Assembly (NCBI RefSeq): GCF_014648915.1 | Contig: NZ_BMSA01000014.1 | Coordinates: 1-64,000 of the forward strand | Reading direction: 5' to 3' | DNA: 64,000 nt | Source of the DNA: Streptomyces phaeofaciens | Lineage (GTDB): Bacteria; Actinomycetota; Actinomycetes; Streptomycetales; Streptomycetaceae | In this document: positions 8,089-16,792 of the stretch, piece after piece | Position numbering within the stretch: the stretch's first letter is position 1 | Layout of the letters: every line of letters begins with the position of its first letter | Notes under the pieces: generated by a model | What the model was told of the DNA's origin: nothing | The model's database searches: none | Seen by the model: only the letters and a program-made list of their open reading frames with translations | Made by a program: the position numbers and the translations under genes

Positions 8089-8888
8089 TCACGGTGGCCT
8101 CGCTGGCGCCCTTCCTCGGCGGGGCGCTGGTGCTGGGCGGTGTCGCGGTGGCGGTGTCGCGGCGCCGCGAGCTGATGGTCCGGTGGTGTGCCTGGGCGGT
8201 CGGGGTGCCCCTGGTCACCGGTGCGTTCTGGTGGGGCCGCCCGGGCGCCGCGGCCCTCGCCGTCGTGGTCGGGGTGATCGCGGTGCTGGAGTTCGGCGGG
8301 CTGATGCGGCTGGGCCGGGCGGACCGGGTGGTGCTGGCCGCGGCCGTCGTGGGCGTGGTGCTGGCCACCTGGCTGACGCCGGGACAGGTGCTCCGGGCGG
8401 TCGCGCTCGGGGCCCTCGCGGTGGCCGCCGTGCCGCTCCTGGCCGGTGACGCCGAGCACGGCCTGCGCCGGCTCGGCGCCGGGCTGCTGGGGCTGGCCTG
8501 GCTGAGTGCGCTGGCCGCGCTGGTGCCGCTCGGGGCGAGCGCGCTCGCGCTGTTCGTGGCGGTCTCGGTCGCCGACATCGCGGCGTACTTCGCCGGCCGG
8601 CGGCTGGGCGGGCCGCGGCTGTCGCCGCTGTCACCGGCCAAGCGGTGGAGCGGGACCCTGGCCGGGGCCGCGGCCGGTCTCGGTGTGCTCGCCGTGCTGT
8701 CCGTGCTGAGCTGGCCGACGGCGGTCGCCGTGGCGGTCGGCGGTCCGGCCGGTGACCTGCTCGAATCCATGGTCAAGAGAGGGGCTCAGGTGAAGGACGC
8801 GGGACACTGGCTGCCCGGCTCCGGTGGTCTGCTGGACCGGATCGACTCACTGCTCGTCGCGCTGGCGGTCCTGCTGGTCCTGAGCTGA
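8085..8888 (+). CDS. CdsA-like phosphatidate cytidylyltransferase
   Basis: A 267-residue integral membrane protein with about eight hydrophobic segments. Near the C-terminus it has the CDP-diacylglycerol synthase signature: SPAKRWSG, then GDLLESMVKRGAQVKDAG and LPGSGGLLDRIDSLL. CdsA makes CDP-diacylglycerol from CTP and phosphatidate. The start GTG 8085 lies inside the stop of the upstream fusion gene (GTGA), so translation is coupled. Because the housekeeping cdsA normally sits near frr/pyrH, this is probably a second, specialised copy serving a particular head-group pathway with the GNAT-aminotransferase fusion. No CDP-alcohol transferase is seen nearby. Confidence 0.82.
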   Translation: MITVASLAPFLGGALVLGGVAVAVSRRRELMVRWCAWAVGVPLVTGAFWWGRPGAAALAVVVGVIAVLEFGGLMRLGRADRVVLAAAVVGVVLATWLTPGQVLRAVALGALAVAAVPLLAGDAEHGLRRLGAGLLGLAWLSALAALVPLGASALALFVAVSVADIAAYFAGRRLGGPRLSPLSPAKRWSGTLAGAAAGLGVLAVLSVLSWPTAVAVAVGGPAGDLLESMVKRGAQVKDAGHWLPGSGGLLDRIDSLLVALAVLLVLS

Positions 8889-9009
8889 GCCGAGCCGACC
8901 CGACCCGCGTCGGCCCCGGGCGCCCGCGGAGCACCGGCACGCCCGTGCCCCGGCGCACCCGGCGAAATTCCGCTGCTGCGGCATCCGCTCGTGTCCTAGC
9001 GTTCCCCTC

Positions 9010-9588
9010 ATGAACGCGATCGGCCCCGAGAACCCGCTGACCCCCGACGACGCGCGGGCGTTGCTCGCCCTGCTCCCCGGGCGGGTCGAGATCGAGCCGG
9101 GCATGACCGAGCGGGAGCTCGACGGTGTCGAGGAGCGCTGGGGGTTCCGGTTCGCTCCGGAGCACCGGACGCTGCTGGCCGCGGGGCTCCCGACGGGCGA
9201 CGGCTGGCCCGACTGGCGCGGCCGTGCGCCAAAGGACCTGGCGAAGCAGCTGGCCTGGCCGGTGGACGGCGTGCTGTTCGACGTCGAGCACAACGGCTTC
9301 TGGCATCCGGACTGGGATCCGCGGCCGGCGGGCGTCGGGGACGCCCTGGAGGCGGCTCGCGTCCACCTGGCCACGGTCCCGGTGATGGTGCCGGTCCACT
9401 TGCACCGGTGTCTGCTCGCCGATCCGGGCCGCACGGGCACTCCGGTGTTGTCGATGTACCAGACGGACATCATTTGTTACGGCACCGATCTCGTCGACTA
9501 CTTCCACCGCGAGTTCGGGCGACCGGTGCCGGCCGTGCCGGACCACCCGCACGCCGTGATCCCGTTCTGGTCGTACTTCCTGGGGTGA
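9010..9588 (+). CDS. SMI1/KNR4-like protein
   Basis: A 192-residue soluble protein. The start of the chain (LTERE-like helix EIEPGMTERELDGVEERWGFRFAPEH, in two parts around residues 28-52) and the following GWPDWRG resemble SMI1/KNR4 (SUKH) superfamily proteins, many of which are immunity proteins against nuclease or other polymorphic toxins. There is no toxin gene beside it, so here it may be an orphan immunity protein or have a cellular role. The gene is monocistronic and convergent with the phospholipase D-like gene. Confidence 0.6.
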   Translation: MNAIGPENPLTPDDARALLALLPGRVEIEPGMTERELDGVEERWGFRFAPEHRTLLAAGLPTGDGWPDWRGRAPKDLAKQLAWPVDGVLFDVEHNGFWHPDWDPRPAGVGDALEAARVHLATVPVMVPVHLHRCLLADPGRTGTPVLSMYQTDIICYGTDLVDYFHREFGRPVPAVPDHPHAVIPFWSYFLG

Positions 9589-9647
9589 GCCGCCGAAGCC
9601 GTCGGCCGGCGCGGGCCACCGAGGCCGCGCGCCGCCGGCAGCCGCCG

Positions 9648-10952
9648 TCAGCCGCCGCAAGCCGTACGGATCTTGTAGAAGGTGCTCAGGTATCGCGCGT
9701 GGTAGGACGCGTTGGCGATGCGGACGATCGTCTCGTCGGCCGAGCGCAGGGACGAGCCGGTCAGGTTGGCGCTGCCGGTGTAGACGCGGGGGGTGAGGTC
9801 GCCGTTGTAGTCGCCGTCGATCAGGATCTCCTTGTTGTGCGGGCGGACGTCGATCCCGGGGCCGTTGGGGATACGGCATCGGCGGTGCTGGATGCCGGCG
9901 GCGGTCAGCCGGGTGGTGATCGCGGAGTCGGTCTCGGCGTACAGGACGTCGATCCAGCAGCCGTTGGCGCGCAGTTGGGCCAGCTTCTGGGCGACCTGGA
10001 CGCGTGACCCGAAGAAGCTGTGCATCACGATGCGGATGTCCGTCTGGTGGCGCAGCCCGTCGGCGCCCGTGTACGCGCAGCGGAGCTCGTTCAGCGCGCT
10101 GACGATGTTGTCGGTGGCCGGGTTGTAGTACGAGGTGTCACCGCGCGGGAAGAAGAAGGCGCGCTGGGGTGAGCCGGTCGGGGTGGAGGCGTAGGCGAAG
10201 TTGTTGCCGCGTACGAGGGTGCGGCCGATGCGGAGCCGCGAGTGGTAGGCGGCGTAACCGTCGTAGACCGCGTTGTCCGTGAAGGTGACGGCGTCGTTGA
10301 AGGACTCGACCTTGTACCAGGGAGAGAGGTTCGAGGAGGTCTGGAAGACGACCTTCGAGTAGCTGGTGCCGTCGTCGAAGGGGCCGACCCTGGAGAAGAC
10401 GAAGAACTTGTTGTGGTTGTACGCCGGTTGGGGCGGGGCGACGGCCAGGCAGCCGCGCTGGACGTCGTCCACGCCGTCGGCGTCCTCGAACCTGTCGTCG
10501 CAGACGACGATCCAGGAGCGGGCGCTGTCGTTGGTTCCCAGGCCGGCCTTGAGTGACTGGTAGGGCGCGTTGGGGTACTCGACGCCGTCACCGTTCACAT
10601 AGGTCGAGTCGTCGACGATGATCCGGACGTCGACGCCACGGCGGTGGGCGGCGAGCAGCGCGTCGGCGACCTCCTGATCGTTGAACTCGAGCATCGCCCC
10701 GCGGATCTGTGCCCCCGCGGGGGTCGCGTCGATCAGCTGGACGAGCTGGGTGAAGATCGCCTTCTGCTGTGCCGGTGTGCCCAGCGGGTCGTTGAACACG
10801 GGTCCGTTGATGACCGGCTTGGTCAGCGCGGCGGCCTGGCTCGCACCGGCGACGACGAGTGCCGCCACCAGCGTCAGGACGGCGGCGACGGCCGTGATCG
10901 GCGCCGTGGGGAGGTACCGGGCGGGATGCGGGCGCACAGTCGAGGGCGTCAT
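9648..10952 (-). CDS. secreted phospholipase D-like protein
   Basis: A 434-residue protein with a signal peptide (residues 1-37, ending VVAGASQAAA). It has two HKD-type motifs of the PLD superfamily: HNKFFVFS in the middle, followed by the expected strand, and HNKEILIDGD with the trailing TGSANLTGSS in the C-terminal half. Such enzymes cleave phosphodiester bonds in phospholipids or nucleic acids via a covalent His intermediate. ATG 10952 was chosen over the longer open frame because an AGGAAAG site precedes it and the signal peptide starts there. It is probably extracellular; the substrate cannot be told from sequence. Confidence 0.85.
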   Translation of the reverse strand: MTPSTVRPHPARYLPTAPITAVAAVLTLVAALVVAGASQAAALTKPVINGPVFNDPLGTPAQQKAIFTQLVQLIDATPAGAQIRGAMLEFNDQEVADALLAAHRRGVDVRIIVDDSTYVNGDGVEYPNAPYQSLKAGLGTNDSARSWIVVCDDRFEDADGVDDVQRGCLAVAPPQPAYNHNKFFVFSRVGPFDDGTSYSKVVFQTSSNLSPWYKVESFNDAVTFTDNAVYDGYAAYHSRLRIGRTLVRGNNFAYASTPTGSPQRAFFFPRGDTSYYNPATDNIVSALNELRCAYTGADGLRHQTDIRIVMHSFFGSRVQVAQKLAQLRANGCWIDVLYAETDSAITTRLTAAGIQHRRCRIPNGPGIDVRPHNKEILIDGDYNGDLTPRVYTGSANLTGSSLRSADETIVRIANASYHARYLSTFYKIRTACGG

Positions 10953-11138
10953 CTTCGCTTTCCTGGAAGGGGGCACTTCACGGAGACAGCGGAGATCACT
11001 TGCCCGGAAAAGTAGGACAATCATCGGAAACTAGGCGTTTCGGGGGTACGCACTGACCTCAACGAGTGAGGGCACCGGCGAGCCGGACAGGCTGTCAGAA
11101 CCGCCCCGCGGCACGGGCTTTACGACCCCGCTCCGCCG

Positions 11139-11585
11139 TCAGGGAAACGGCGGCCAGTCGTCCGGGGCGGACGGTGTCGGCGCGGGGCCCGCCGTCGTCA
11201 CGCGGCGGTAGGCCGCGCGGGCGTGGAGGAGCCGGGCCAGACCGGTGCCGAGGAGGGTCGCGGCGCACAGACAGGCGAGCCAGAAGGCGTCGCGGTGGAC
11301 GGCCCACGTGAGGGTGCCGGCGGGCGGGATGGCGAAGCCGTTGAGGAAGAGCCAGCACAGGACGGCCGTGCCGGGCGCCGCGCTGAAGCGGGCGCACAGG
11401 CCGAGCAGCGCGGCCAGCAGGGACAGCGCGGCCAGGGCGAGGCCGGGGCGGTCCGTGCCCACGAGGATGTTGTGCGCGGCGACCAGGGTCAGCGCACCGC
11501 CGCAGGCGGTGGCCCAGACCAGCGGGGTGGCCACGGGGCGGGGAACGGGACGCGCTCCGCTTCTGAACGCCACCCACTCGATCAT
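11139..11585 (-). CDS. small multi-pass membrane protein, unknown
   Basis: A 148-residue protein beginning at ATG 11585, preceded by a strong GGAGG site about 8 bases upstream. It has four clear hydrophobic segments (about residues 20-42, 48-65, 73-92 and 100-118) and a Pro-rich cytoplasmic tail. This pattern resembles small four-helix Streptomyces membrane proteins with no known role. It is divergent from the antiporter-regulator gene at 11861. Confidence 0.7.
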   Translation of the reverse strand: MIEWVAFRSGARPVPRPVATPLVWATACGGALTLVAAHNILVGTDRPGLALAALSLLAALLGLCARFSAAPGTAVLCWLFLNGFAIPPAGTLTWAVHRDAFWLACLCAATLLGTGLARLLHARAAYRRVTTAGPAPTPSAPDDWPPFP

Positions 11586-11740
11586 GCTCCACGCCTCCTT
11601 CCGGTCCTCCCCATGAGCTCGGGGTACCGGCCGCCACGCCGTCGTGGACCCAGGGCATTGTCCCACTCGGGGGTCGGGCCCCACTCCCGTTGCCCGATTC
11701 CCGGCGCTGGCTAGGGTGTCAGGGACAGCTGTTCGACGTA

Positions 11741-11757
11741 ATGTCCGATCCGGACAT
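11741..11757. promoter_or_regulatory. ATGTCCG-N3-CGGACAT operator-like palindrome
   Basis: A perfect 7-3-7 inverted repeat about 24 bases downstream of a plausible promoter (TTGCCC at 11690-11695, 16-base spacer, TAGGGT at 11712-11717) and upstream of the TrkA-C gene at 11861. This position fits a repressor site. Between it and the gene (about 11780-11850) is a stretch of short imperfect direct repeats (GCAGAAG, ACGACAGAC). Confidence 0.4.
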
Positions 11758-11860
11758 CCGCCGTCCGGCAGCACCGATCCGGCAGAAACCGGAAGCCGGA
11801 AGGCAGAAGGCAGAAGCCGGCAGACGACAAACGACAGCAGACGACAGACAGGGGGCAGTC

Positions 11861-12346
11861 GTGGGCGGTCCGCGCCTGAGCAGTACGCCGTTGCCGGGGA
11901 TCGGGGTCCGTTACGACCTGACCACGCGGGAGCAGCGCCGGCTGTCGGTCGTCGCGCACCGCGACGGCGCACGGACGCTGAACGCGTACCAGGAGGACGA
12001 TCCGGACGCCTGCGCCCTGTCGGTGCGGCTGACCTCGGGCGAGGCGGCGGCGCTCATCGACGCGATGATGCCGACGCACCACAGCCCGAACCTCCTGTCC
12101 ACCACCGAGCTGGGGCTGGTGGCCGAACGCATCGAACTGTCGTCGGTCTCGCACTGGAACGGCCGGCTCCTCGGCGACACCCGCCTGCGCACCGAGACCG
12201 GGGTGTCGATCGTGGCGGTGCTGCGCCGCGCCGAGGCCGTCCCCTCGCCGAAGCCGGACTTCCGGCTGGTCGGCGGGGACGTCCTCATCGTGATCGGCAC
12301 CCGGGAGGGCGTCGACGCGGCCGCCGCGATCCTCGAACGGGACTGA
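11861..12346 (+). CDS. cation:proton antiporter regulatory subunit (TrkA-C)
   Basis: A 161-residue cytoplasmic protein. The N-terminal region (to about 85) resembles KhtT-type antiporter regulators (LPGIGVRYDL, then a two-strand unit). The C-terminal RCK_C/TrkA-C domain (about 90-160) ends GGDVLIVIGTREGVDAAAAIL. Such subunits bind small ligands (for example c-di-AMP or cations) and gate a membrane antiporter. GTG 11861 follows an AGGGGGCA site; the open frame runs further upstream through repeats that look non-coding. The KefB-like antiporters at 13495 and 16779 are possible partners. Confidence 0.82.
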   Translation: MGGPRLSSTPLPGIGVRYDLTTREQRRLSVVAHRDGARTLNAYQEDDPDACALSVRLTSGEAAALIDAMMPTHHSPNLLSTTELGLVAERIELSSVSHWNGRLLGDTRLRTETGVSIVAVLRRAEAVPSPKPDFRLVGGDVLIVIGTREGVDAAAAILERD

Positions 12347-12377
12347 CCGGCCGGGGAACACCGGCACCGCACCGGCC

Positions 12378-13508
12378 TCACACCTGGCGCAGCGGTCTCG
12401 CCGGCCAGTCCAGCAGCCGCGCTCCGATCACCGCCGTCTGAAGGGCGTAGCGCTGGGTCGGGTCGGTCGGATCCGTGCCGGTCAGGACGTGGACGCGGTC
12501 CAGCCGGTACGTGAGGGCCCGCACGCTGAGGGACAGGCGCCGGGCCGCCGCCGCGGACACACAGCCGCTGTCGAAGTACGCGCCGAGGGTCTCCAGCCAG
12601 GGCCGCGCCCCGCCGCGTGCCCCTTCCAGCGGCCCCAGGGTGTTGTGGACGAGGTCCATCAGCGCCTGCCGGTCCCGGGCCAGCACGGGGAAGACCAGCA
12701 GGTCGGCGGCGCGCAGCAGTGGCTCGTCGAAGCCCATGCGCTGCGCCACGTCCAGGGCGTTGAGGGCTTCCTCGTAGCTGTGGCCGATTCCGACCGGGCC
12801 CGGTCGGGGGCGGCCGATGGCGGCCTGGGCGCGGCCGGCGGCGGCGTAGGCGTGCTTGGCGAAGTGGGTGAGGACGTCGTCCTGGTCCGCGGGGGCGACG
12901 CACACCATGCGGCCGTCCTTGGTGGTGAACAGGATGCGGCGGTTCTCGAACCGGGCGAACAGCTCGCTCGCCACCTGCCGGGGCACGGCGTCGGCCTCGT
13001 CGTACCGTTCGGGCCCCTCGGCCACGGCGACCGCGTGCGCGCGGGACAGCCGGAGTCCGAACCGTTCGGAGCGGGCGGCGAGCCCGCCCGGGTCGCCGCG
13101 GCCGGACAGCAGGTCGTCGATGAACTCCCGGCGGGCGGCCTCCTCTTTGCGGATGACGAGTCGCTGCGCGCGCTCGTAGCCGTCGGCGAAGGCGTCCACG
13201 GCCTGTTCCAGGACGGTGAGGACGCTCTCCGGGTCGGCCGTGCGGGGCCGGCCCGCGCGGCCGGCCACGAGATGGGCGCGGACGAGGTCGCGCCAGGCGT
13301 GCCCGGCCTCGGCGGCCCGCGCGCCGAGTGCCCGGCGGGACTGGAGCTCGTCGCGGGTCAGCCGGCGGCCGGTGACCGCGGCGTCCGCGAGGATCGTCTG
13401 GAAGCCGTCGAGGAACGGAGCGTACGGAGCGTCTCCGGCGGCCGCGCGCGGCCCGGGTGACGCCGCGTCCGTACGCACCGGTCCGCCGTCGTGCTCAGTG
13501 GCCGGCAT
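12378..13508 (-). CDS. PucR/CdaR-family transcriptional regulator
   Basis: A 376-residue regulator. The N-terminal half has a helical sensory region (VLTVLEQAVDAFADGYERAQRLVIRKEE) and a GGDEF-like region; the C-terminal end has the PucR helix-turn-helix: YFDSGCVSAAAARRLSLSVRALTYRLDRVHVLTG, given here as the segment around residues 325-355. The family commonly responds to small metabolites. ATG 13508 lies 14 bases inside the end of the upstream antiporter gene, so the two are translationally coupled and the regulator may control or sense its antiporter partner. Confidence 0.85.
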   Translation of the reverse strand: MPATEHDGGPVRTDAASPGPRAAAGDAPYAPFLDGFQTILADAAVTGRRLTRDELQSRRALGARAAEAGHAWRDLVRAHLVAGRAGRPRTADPESVLTVLEQAVDAFADGYERAQRLVIRKEEAARREFIDDLLSGRGDPGGLAARSERFGLRLSRAHAVAVAEGPERYDEADAVPRQVASELFARFENRRILFTTKDGRMVCVAPADQDDVLTHFAKHAYAAAGRAQAAIGRPRPGPVGIGHSYEEALNALDVAQRMGFDEPLLRAADLLVFPVLARDRQALMDLVHNTLGPLEGARGGARPWLETLGAYFDSGCVSAAAARRLSLSVRALTYRLDRVHVLTGTDPTDPTQRYALQTAVIGARLLDWPARPLRQV

Positions 13509-14793
13509 GCACAGCTCCCGTGGTATCGGTGGCGCCGGTGGCTCCCGTGCCTCCGGTCGTCGTCGTACCAGCTGTATCAGCCGTCGCCCCGGCCGTTCCG
13601 GTCGCCCTGCCCGCCGCCGCGCCCGCCGCCGCACGCGTGGCGCCGCGCGTCGTGAGCCGTCGGGCCGCCGGTTCCGTCCACCGGGCCGCCGGCGGCCCCA
13701 CGACGACCAGGATCAGTACGTACGCCGTCGCCAGCGGACCGATGCGCGGTTCGACGCCGACGGCGAGACCGGCGATGACGATGGAGAACTCGCCGCGCGC
13801 GACCAGGGTGCCGCCCGCCCGCCAGCGCCCCTTGACGGAGATGCCGGCCCGCCGCGCGGCCCAGTAGCCGGTGGCGATCTTCGTCAGGGTGGTGACGGAG
13901 GCCAGCGCGAGCGCCGGGAGCAGGACGGGCGGGATGGCCGCGGGGTCGGTGTGCAGGCCGAAGAAGACGAAGAAGACGGCGGCGAAGAGGTCCCGCAGCG
14001 GGGTGAGGAGGCTGCTGGCCCCCTCGGCGACCTCGCCGGACAGGGCGATGCCGACCAGGAACGCGCCCACGGCCGCCGAGACCTGGAGGTGCTGGGCGAT
14101 CCCGGCGACGAGGAGGGTCAGGCCGAGGACGACGAGCAGCAGCATCTCGGCGTTGTCCGAGGAGACCGCGCGGCTGATCAGCCGGCCGTGGCGCAGGGCG
14201 ACGTACAGGACGCCGCCGACCGTGCCCAGGGAGATCAGCAGGGTGACCGTGCCGCCCGCCAGGCTCACCCCGGCGAGCAGGGCGGTGAGGATCGGCAGGT
14301 AGACGGCCATGGCGAGGTCTTCGAGGACCAGGATGCCGAGGACGACCGGGGTCTCCCGGTTGCCGAGCCTGCGCAGGTCGCCGAGGACCTTGGCTATCAC
14401 TCCGGAGGAGGAGATCCAGGTGACGCCCGCGAGGGCGACGGCGGCGACCGGGCCCCAGCCGAGCAGCAGGGCCGTCGCGGCGCCGGGGGCGGCGTTGAGC
14501 AGGAAGTCGACGGCGCCGGAGGGGTACTGGGTCTTGAGGTTGGTGACGAGTTCGGAGGCGCTGTACTCCAGTCCGAGCAGGAGCAGCAGCAGGATGACAC
14601 CTATCTCGGCGCCGGTGGCCACGAACTCCTCGCTGGCGCTCAGCGGCAGGATGCCGCCCTGGCCGAAGGCGAGGCCGGCCAGCAGGTACAGGGGTATGGG
14701 GGAGAAGCCCACCCGGCCGGCGAGTCGTCCCAGCAGGCCCAGGACGAGAATGATCGCCCCGAGTTCGATGAGCATGGCTGTGGTGTCGTGCAC
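13495..14793 (-). CDS. CPA2-type cation:proton antiporter
   Basis: A 432-residue membrane protein with about 12 helices, of the Na+/H+ exchanger (KefB/CPA2) family. It contains the typical FLLNAAPG, ISSSGVIAKVLGDL and LVARGEFSIVIAGLA segments. It exchanges K+ or Na+ for protons across the cell membrane. GTG 14793 was preferred to ATG 14775 because a GGAGG site lies 10 bases before it. The C-terminal tail is a low-complexity Ala/Thr/Gly stretch of about 45 residues. It overlaps and precedes the PucR regulator. No RCK domain is present, so the separate TrkA-C protein at 11861 could regulate it. Confidence 0.87.
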   Translation of the reverse strand: MHDTTAMLIELGAIILVLGLLGRLAGRVGFSPIPLYLLAGLAFGQGGILPLSASEEFVATGAEIGVILLLLLLGLEYSASELVTNLKTQYPSGAVDFLLNAAPGAATALLLGWGPVAAVALAGVTWISSSGVIAKVLGDLRRLGNRETPVVLGILVLEDLAMAVYLPILTALLAGVSLAGGTVTLLISLGTVGGVLYVALRHGRLISRAVSSDNAEMLLLVVLGLTLLVAGIAQHLQVSAAVGAFLVGIALSGEVAEGASSLLTPLRDLFAAVFFVFFGLHTDPAAIPPVLLPALALASVTTLTKIATGYWAARRAGISVKGRWRAGGTLVARGEFSIVIAGLAVGVEPRIGPLATAYVLILVVVGPPAARWTEPAARRLTTRGATRAAAGAAAGRATGTAGATADTAGTTTTGGTGATGATDTTGAVHAGH

Positions 14794-15404
14794 GGGCGTC
14801 TGTCCTCCGTGTCGAATCGGTGGCGGCGTCTGTGCCGTTGCGGGTGCCGGCGGTGCGCGGTGCGGCGCGGGTGGTCCTGGTCGGGCCGTCGACGGTCGCG
14901 TGCGTGGACGGCGGCGAGTGCCTACCGGCGGTCGCGAACGCGGACGGCGGCGGGCCGTCCGTGTCGTGCGCACGCGGATGCCGTTCGTGCGCCGGTGAGA
15001 TGCGTACGTCGATGCCGTGCGCGGCACGGGAGTTGCTGACGCACGGGGCGCGCTGGACCGTCGGGCTCGGCCTGTCACCCCGTCAGGAGAGCGGGGGCGA
15101 GGGCGAGTTCGTGCGGCGGGCGAACGGTGAAAGGCGAGGAGGGCCGGGGCAGGTCAGCGCGTCGCGCGGTGACTCAGGCCGCGGCGCCGGTATCAGGAAC
15201 GCCGTCGCGAGCGGCGTTGTCGACGCGTACGCGGATGACTCGACCCATGTCACGCCCCCTCGGCTCACGTCGGTCTCGACTCGGCGACCGGACACCAGGG
15301 CCGGGCGCGTGAACGCCCGGCGAAGTGTAAGTGTTTGGTAAAGAGTCTAGCGCATACCGGAGGCCGAAGATCGCCGAAGCCTGCCCCGCGGCGGTCCGCG
15401 CAGG
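14794..15404. other. 611-base intergenic region
   Basis: No convincing gene is seen. Open frames are Arg- or Pro-rich and lack ribosome sites. The stretch at about 15326-15350 is the only locally AT-rich part. On the minus strand it contains TTTACCAAACACTTACACTT with internal direct repeats and a TAGACT that could be a -10 element, so it may carry the distant promoter of the antiporter-PucR pair. Confidence 0.45.
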
Positions 15405-15686
15405 TCAGCGGCGAGGCGGCCGCCGCCCGCGCGTCCGGTGCGGGTCGAACAGCTGCGCCGCCATCCCTGCGAGCACCAACCCCGTGGCGATCAGCAGCCC
15501 GTCGGCCAGGACCACCCCCGTGATCAGTACGGCGAGGGCGACCGCCAGCGCCCACCAGGCGCCCCTGCGCCGGTACTCACGCGGCGGGGAGGGACGTCCG
15601 GCGCGCATGGCCTGGGCGAACCGGGGATCGTCGCGCTCGAACCGTGCCGCGAGAGCGGTCAGTCTCTCGTCGTCGGGCTGGGCCAT
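15405..15686 (-). CDS. DUF3040 membrane protein
   Basis: A 93-residue protein with the DUF3040 pattern: an N-terminal amphipathic region (DDERLTALAARFERDDPRF), a Pro/Arg-rich hinge, then two adjacent membrane helices (about 45-65 and 67-82) and a basic tail. The ATG at 15686 follows a GGGGAGGAG site. DUF3040 proteins are small actinobacterial membrane proteins of unknown role. It appears monocistronic. Confidence 0.85.
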   Translation of the reverse strand: MAQPDDERLTALAARFERDDPRFAQAMRAGRPSPPREYRRRGAWWALAVALAVLITGVVLADGLLIATGLVLAGMAAQLFDPHRTRGRRPPRR

Positions 15687-16096
15687 GACGCTCCTCCCCG
15701 GAACACCACACATCACAACGCGCCGCCGCCGTAAGGCCGGTGGGACGGCGAAGGGGTGGTCGGGACGGGGCGGGTCTCCGAAGGCGGCCCTGGAGGCGGT
15801 CCTCGAGGCGGTGCTCAAGGCAGTCCTCGAAGGCCCCGGCGCGGGAGACGTGGCGCGGCTGTCTCGACCGGACTTCAGCCTTTCGCCCCTCGGCGTCCTG
15901 CGCCATCAGGCTCACCCTGCATTCTTCCTGGTGGCAGGACCCCACAAACACCCGCGCGGCACCCCCACACCGGGCCCACACACAGGGCCGCATGGGTGCT
16001 GCCACGGATGGCGGCCGCCCGCGTCACCCACCAGGCTGAACCCTGGAGGCCCGTCACGGTGAGCCCCCGGCCCCGACGGCGGCACGAAGGACGACG
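15687..16096. other. 410-base intergenic region with repeats
   Basis: This holds no gene that I can support. It contains the 12-base tandem repeat listed at 15784-15831 and a GC-rich partly self-complementary stretch at about 15955-16005. The promoter of the response regulator at 16097 must lie near its right end. Confidence 0.5.
15784..15831. repeat. 12-base tandem repeat, four units
   Basis: Four imperfect copies of GCGGTCCTCGAG (15784-15795, 15796-15807, 15808-15819, 15820-15831). Read in the one open frame they would give an Ala-Val-Leu-Glu helical repeat. No start site or family supports translation of that frame. Confidence 0.7.
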
Positions 16097-16792
16097 ATGC
16101 CCGACCAGACCCCACCCCAGCCCCAGCCACCGGCCCGACCCCAGCCCCCCACCCGCATCCTCCTCGCCGACGACCACGCCCTCGTACGGCGCGGGGTGCG
16201 TCTGATCCTCGACGGGGAACCCGATCTCACGGTCGTCGCGGAGGCCGACGACGGTGCCGAAGCCGTCGCCCAGGCCCGCGCCCTGCGGCCCGACCTGGCG
16301 ATCCTCGACATCGCGATGCCCCGGCTCACCGGGCTCCAGGCCGCCCGCGAACTCTCCCGCGTCCTGCCGGACCTGCGCATCCTCATCCTGACGATGTACG
16401 ACAACGAGCAGTACTTCTTCGAGGCGCTCAGCGCCGGTGCCTCCGGCTACGTCCTCAAGTCCGTCGCCGACCGCGACCTGGTCGAGGCCTGCCGGGCCAC
16501 GATGCGCGGGGAGCCGTTCCTCTACCCCGGCGCGGTCGACGCCCTGATCCGCAACTACCTCGACCGCGTCCGGGACGGCCACGCGCCGCCCGCGCGGACC
16601 ATCACCGAACGCGAGGAGGAGATCCTCAAACTGGTCGCCGAGGGTCACACCTCGCAGGAGATCGCGGACCTGCTCGTGATCAGCCCCAAGACGGTGGAAC
16701 GCCACCGCGCCAACCTGTTGCAGAAGCTGGGCATGAAGGACCGTCTGGAACTCACCCGGTACGCGATCCGGGTGGGCCTCATCGAGCCCTGA
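16097..16792 (+). CDS. NarL/LuxR-family response regulator (orphan)
   Basis: A 231-residue protein. After a Pro/Gln-rich start, the receiver domain (about 20-140) has the acidic pair D25/D26, phospho-acceptor D71 (LAILDIAMP), the switch Thr in LILTMYD and K115 region (YVLKSV). The LuxR-type helix-turn-helix lies at about 165-225 (ITEREEEILKLVAEGHTSQEIA, quoted in part). No histidine kinase gene is adjacent, so it is an orphan. Its 3' end overlaps by 14 bases the end of the convergent antiporter gene at 16779. Target genes are unknown. Confidence 0.9.
   Translation: MPDQTPPQPQPPARPQPPTRILLADDHALVRRGVRLILDGEPDLTVVAEADDGAEAVAQARALRPDLAILDIAMPRLTGLQAARELSRVLPDLRILILTMYDNEQYFFEALSAGASGYVLKSVADRDLVEACRATMRGEPFLYPGAVDALIRNYLDRVRDGHAPPARTITEREEEILKLVAEGHTSQEIADLLVISPKTVERHRANLLQKLGMKDRLELTRYAIRVGLIEP

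Noticed and set aside
14820..15341. Plus-strand frame upstream of the antiporter, and a minus-strand frame at 15083-15295
   Set aside because: Both are Ser/Arg/Pro-rich, start without a ribosome site and match no family I know.
15331..16062. Long plus-strand frame that includes the Ala-Val-Leu-Glu repeat
   Set aside because: It runs antisense through the DUF3040 gene with shadow-like composition, has no ribosome site, and the repeat alone does not support a gene.
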